Positions 13,485-14,907 of a stretch of 14,907 nt of DNA are shown piece after piece. The translations under genes and the position numbers were made by a program. This DNA comes from Candidatus Azambacteria bacterium (GTDB lineage Bacteria; Patescibacteriota; Minisyncoccia; GWC2-36-17; JACQAJ01). The first letter of the stretch is position 1. Each line of letters starts with the position of its first letter. Under the pieces are notes generated by a model, which was given only the letters and a program-made list of their open reading frames with translations, did not search any database and had not been told where the DNA came from. The stretch lies in the NCBI GenBank assembly GCA_016195045.1, contig JACQAJ010000020.1:1-14907 (forward strand). Direction: 5' to 3'.

Positions 13485-14180
13485 GTGAATATAATAAAAA
13501 ATGATCGTTCTTTAAAAAGCGTCAAAACCTTGTTAGAAGAGGTTAAAAATAATACTCTGCTGGATATGATTACATCAGCAGAGAGAAAATTAAATAAGTC
13601 TGGTTATCACCTGTCGAGTGAAGCCAAGAAAAGACTTCGCTGGCTTTATGTTCTTTATCATAAACAAGATAATAATGTCACTAAGACGGCTCATAAATTA
13701 GGTCTTTCTCGAGAATGGCTTTCTCAGATTAAAAGTCTCTTCGAAAAAGGAGATCGCGATCCAAGGAAGTTAGAACCAAAATCTAAAGCTCCTCACGATA
13801 CCAGTCATCGAAAAAGAATTTCCAAAGAGATTGAAAATAAGATACTTAAGGTCAGAGCTGATTCACAGAATATCTGGGGAAAGATTAAGATGGCGGTCGT
13901 CCTGAAAAGAGACTACGGGATTCAGGTTAATCCCAACACAATTAATAAATATCTTCATCGACATAAAAAGATTGATCCCAAGATTTCCTTGAAAAACAGT
14001 AAAGCTTGGAAAGGAAAGTTGGCTCGAGAAAATCCCCAGCCGGAATTGCGAGTCAGATACCGTCCACCCAAAAAGATTGAAGAAAAGGCCCAGCATTTTG
14101 AGTGCTGGGCCACACTGAATCCACTCAGGAGACAGCTAGAAGCGACTATCCGAAGTCTCGGATTTGAATATGGTTTTTGA
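13485..14180 (+). pseudogene. IS481-like transposase, DNA-binding half only
   Basis: GTG start at 13485. Residues about 45-75 form a helix-turn-helix (RLRWLYVLYHKQDNNVTKTAHKLGLSREWLSQIKSLFE). A second winged-helix segment follows, PKSKAPHDTSHRKRISKEIENKILKVR and LKRDYGIQVNPNTINKYLHRH, then the basic linker RVRYRPPKKIEEKA. This order is that of IS481 and related IS3-like transposases, in which the DDE/rve catalytic domain should follow PPKKI. Instead, homology ends at about 14086, at the terminator of the reverse-strand cassette, and the last ~31 residues (QHFECWATL...) are cassette DNA read through. All catalytic acidic residues are missing, so it cannot transpose. It could still bind transposon ends. 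Confidence 0.75.
14083..14111 (-). terminator. Rho-independent terminator of the HNH-like cassette
   Basis: Read on the minus strand: GGCCCAGCA, a 7-base loop, TGCTGGGCC, then TTTTCTTC. The 9-bp stem (14087-14095 with 14103-14111) is perfect and GC-rich, and the T-run follows directly. It is 25 bases after the stop codon of the reverse gene at 14136 and marks the left border of the cassette. Confidence 0.85.
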
Positions 14181-14675
14181 ATTACAGTCGCGACAGAGAA
14201 CAAAAAACTCTTTCAGCCATTCATCACCTTCCGGGCTATTATAGGTCTGTACGTAATGTTCAACGGCTGGCTGTGCAGATTTGCACTTTGAGCATTCGCC
14301 TTTGCCGACGGCATCAAGATTTACGATTGGATACCAGTACGGCACGCCATCGTAGTTTGCTCCATGCCACGACCTTGTTCGGCTGTACTCGTTCCACTCC
14401 CTCTGTGTTCTGTACACCTTTGCGTCTTCGGGCAGAAATTCTCGAACGACTACTCGTTGTCGCAAGGTGGGATCGAGGAAAAAGTACACGTCTCGATTTT
14501 TCCCAGGATCAGAATCACACCAGGAGTTGAGCAAGCCGTTAAGAATCCCTGCTATCTCCTGATTTTCTTGGTGCTGCCGTTCTCGGCGACCCACCTCGTC
14601 ACTTGCCGCCTTTGCTGCTCTCTGTTTTGTGTCAATACCACTTCGTCGTACTTTGATATTTTTGGGAAAGCTCAT
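14136..14675 (-). CDS. Hypothetical zinc-ligand protein, HNH/treble-clef-like C-terminus
   Basis: A 179-residue protein I do not recognise as a whole. The N-terminal ~45 residues are charged and helical (KQRAAKAASDEVGRRERQHQENQE). A middle part with many aromatic residues follows (REWNEYSRTRSWHGANYDGVPYWYP). The C-terminus has CSKCKSAQPAVEHYV and, after an acidic stretch, FFVLCRDCNSKT. Two CxxC pairs, an EH between them and the CxxCN ending recall HNH or treble-clef zinc folds, but the usual HNH histidine series is incomplete, so nuclease activity is unproven. The gene is more GC-rich than its neighbours. It has a strong AGGAGGT ribosome binding site 5 bases before ATG 14675, its own promoter, and a terminator. 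All this suggests transfer from a different host, or chimeric assembly. Confidence 0.7.
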   Translation of the reverse strand: MSFPKNIKVRRSGIDTKQRAAKAASDEVGRRERQHQENQEIAGILNGLLNSWCDSDPGKNRDVYFFLDPTLRQRVVVREFLPEDAKVYRTQREWNEYSRTRSWHGANYDGVPYWYPIVNLDAVGKGECSKCKSAQPAVEHYVQTYNSPEGDEWLKEFFVLCRDCNSKTIFKSETSDSRF

Positions 14676-14680
14676 CTATG

Positions 14681-14687
14681 ACCTCCT
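14681..14687 (-). promoter_or_regulatory. Strong Shine-Dalgarno site of the reverse cassette gene
   Basis: AGGAGGT on the minus strand ends 5 bases before ATG 14675. No other protein gene in the window has a comparable site, so it both fixes this start and sets the cassette apart. Confidence 0.85.
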
Positions 14688-14694
14688 TTTTTTA

Positions 14695-14730
14695 AGTGTA
14701 CTTGTACTAAGTGTACTTGTACTGAGTGTA
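14695..14730. repeat. 15-bp tandem repeats, operator-like, in the cassette leader
   Basis: AGTGTACTTGTACT is present at 14695-14708 and exactly again at 14710-14723, each followed by one base, and a third partial copy (AGTGTA) is at 14725-14730. They lie just downstream of the predicted transcription start of the reverse gene, where a repressor would block transcription. GTACTTGTAC is partly palindromic. Confidence 0.85.
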
Positions 14731-14758
14731 AATTTATCACGTAACTAGAAAATGTCAA
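14731..14758 (-). promoter_or_regulatory. Sigma70-type promoter of the reverse cassette gene
   Basis: On the minus strand a perfect TTGACA (14758-14753) is followed after 16 bases by TAAATT (14736-14731). The start would fall in the tandem repeats about 50 bases upstream of the ATG. The -35 match is the best I found in the window. Confidence 0.65.
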
Positions 14759-14767
14759 CAAAAAATC

Positions 14768-14817
14768 TGTCGTACCAAAATGATAATGTCATGGTGTACC
14801 AAAATAGAAATGTCATA
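14768..14817. repeat. Two 25-bp direct repeats, transposon-end-like
   Basis: Copies at 14768-14792 and 14793-14817 share GTACCAAAAT, a 2-3 base variable part and AATGTCAT. Tandem binding sites of this kind are expected at the end of an IS481-type element, whose transposase has two DNA-binding segments like the one at 13485. A third ATGTCA occurs at 14752-14757. No inverted partner is visible left of the transposase. Confidence 0.6.
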
Positions 14818-14907
14818 CTTGATAAAAGTATCTAATAGTTGTGCCATAATTTAATCTAGGTCGTATTAATAAAAATAAAGTAATTAACCTAGTAAAGATT
14901 ATGGAAC
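14818..14907. other. Window-end intergenic sequence with an imperfect inverted repeat
   Basis: No coding frame is supported here. GTGCCATAATTTAATCTAGG (from 14841) is imperfectly inverted at 14887-14907, about 16 of 21 bases, with the second arm ending at the edge of the window. Confidence 0.4.

Noticed and set aside
13863..14203. Minus-strand open frames opposite the transposase fragment (13863-14096 and 13955-14203)
   Set aside because: They lie across the helix-turn-helix coding region and the cassette terminator and show no recognisable protein features.
14177..14681. Plus-strand open frames opposite the zinc-ligand gene (14177-14530 and 14364-14681)
   Set aside because: They lack a ribosome binding site and recognisable motifs, while the minus strand has promoter, Shine-Dalgarno, CxxC motifs and terminator. 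They are shadows made open by the higher GC content.
1..14907. Recoded UGA (as in Absconditabacteria and Gracilibacteria)
   Set aside because: Genes end normally at TGA (for example 1322-1324), proteins align without internal TGA, and RF2 is encoded.

Overview
The window looks like a piece of a small AT-rich bacterial genome, most likely Candidate Phyla Radiation (Patescibacteria, Parcubacteria-like). This rests on the A/T-rich base composition, on small zinc-ribbon and DUF proteins I associate with that group (DUF5679-like, CxxC-x17-CxxC-like, DUF5674), on a NitT/TauT-type ABC pair without a visible substrate-binding protein, and on native starts with no convincing Shine-Dalgarno sequence. 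TGA is used as a stop and RF2 is encoded, so the code is standard. The lineage is inferred from gene content, not from a phylogeny.

Layout. 1-2.2 kb: an HI0933-family flavoprotein (+), then two tiny zinc-binding genes on opposite strands, the second followed by a strong hairpin terminator. 2.2-5.6 kb (+): tRNA-Leu(CAA), a broken alcohol-dehydrogenase N-terminus, prfB, a 179-bp inverted-repeat element, ftsE and a frameshifted ftsX. 5.6-7.9 kb (-): ABC ATPase and permease, then a DedA-family membrane protein. 8.0-13.0 kb (-): an N-terminally shortened guaA, an unknown 92-residue gene, a DUF5674 gene, tRNA-Ala(UGC), mnmA, trmD and a HIT-family gene. 13.0-14.9 kb: a PIN-domain remnant, a 140-bp element with terminal inverted repeats, an IS481-like transposase cut off before its catalytic domain, and a reverse-strand cassette of different base composition. 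That cassette carries a zinc-ligand (HNH-like) protein with its own promoter, operator-like repeats, strong ribosome binding site and terminator. Transposon-end-like repeats follow it.

The housekeeping content centres on translation and tRNA (prfB, mnmA, trmD, two tRNAs), division (ftsEX), GMP synthesis (guaA) and membrane functions. The striking theme is damage and repeats. ftsX is shifted by an exact 31-bp tandem duplication. guaA lacks the usual first ~13 residues, including the FGSQYT segment. Three genes survive only as fragments. Small repeats have entered coding sequence in the flavoprotein and mnmA. A CTAC-containing heptamer is tandemly arrayed beside both tRNAs. The best candidate for something new is the right-hand cassette (14083-14820): a self-contained foreign transcription unit joined to a decapitated transposase.
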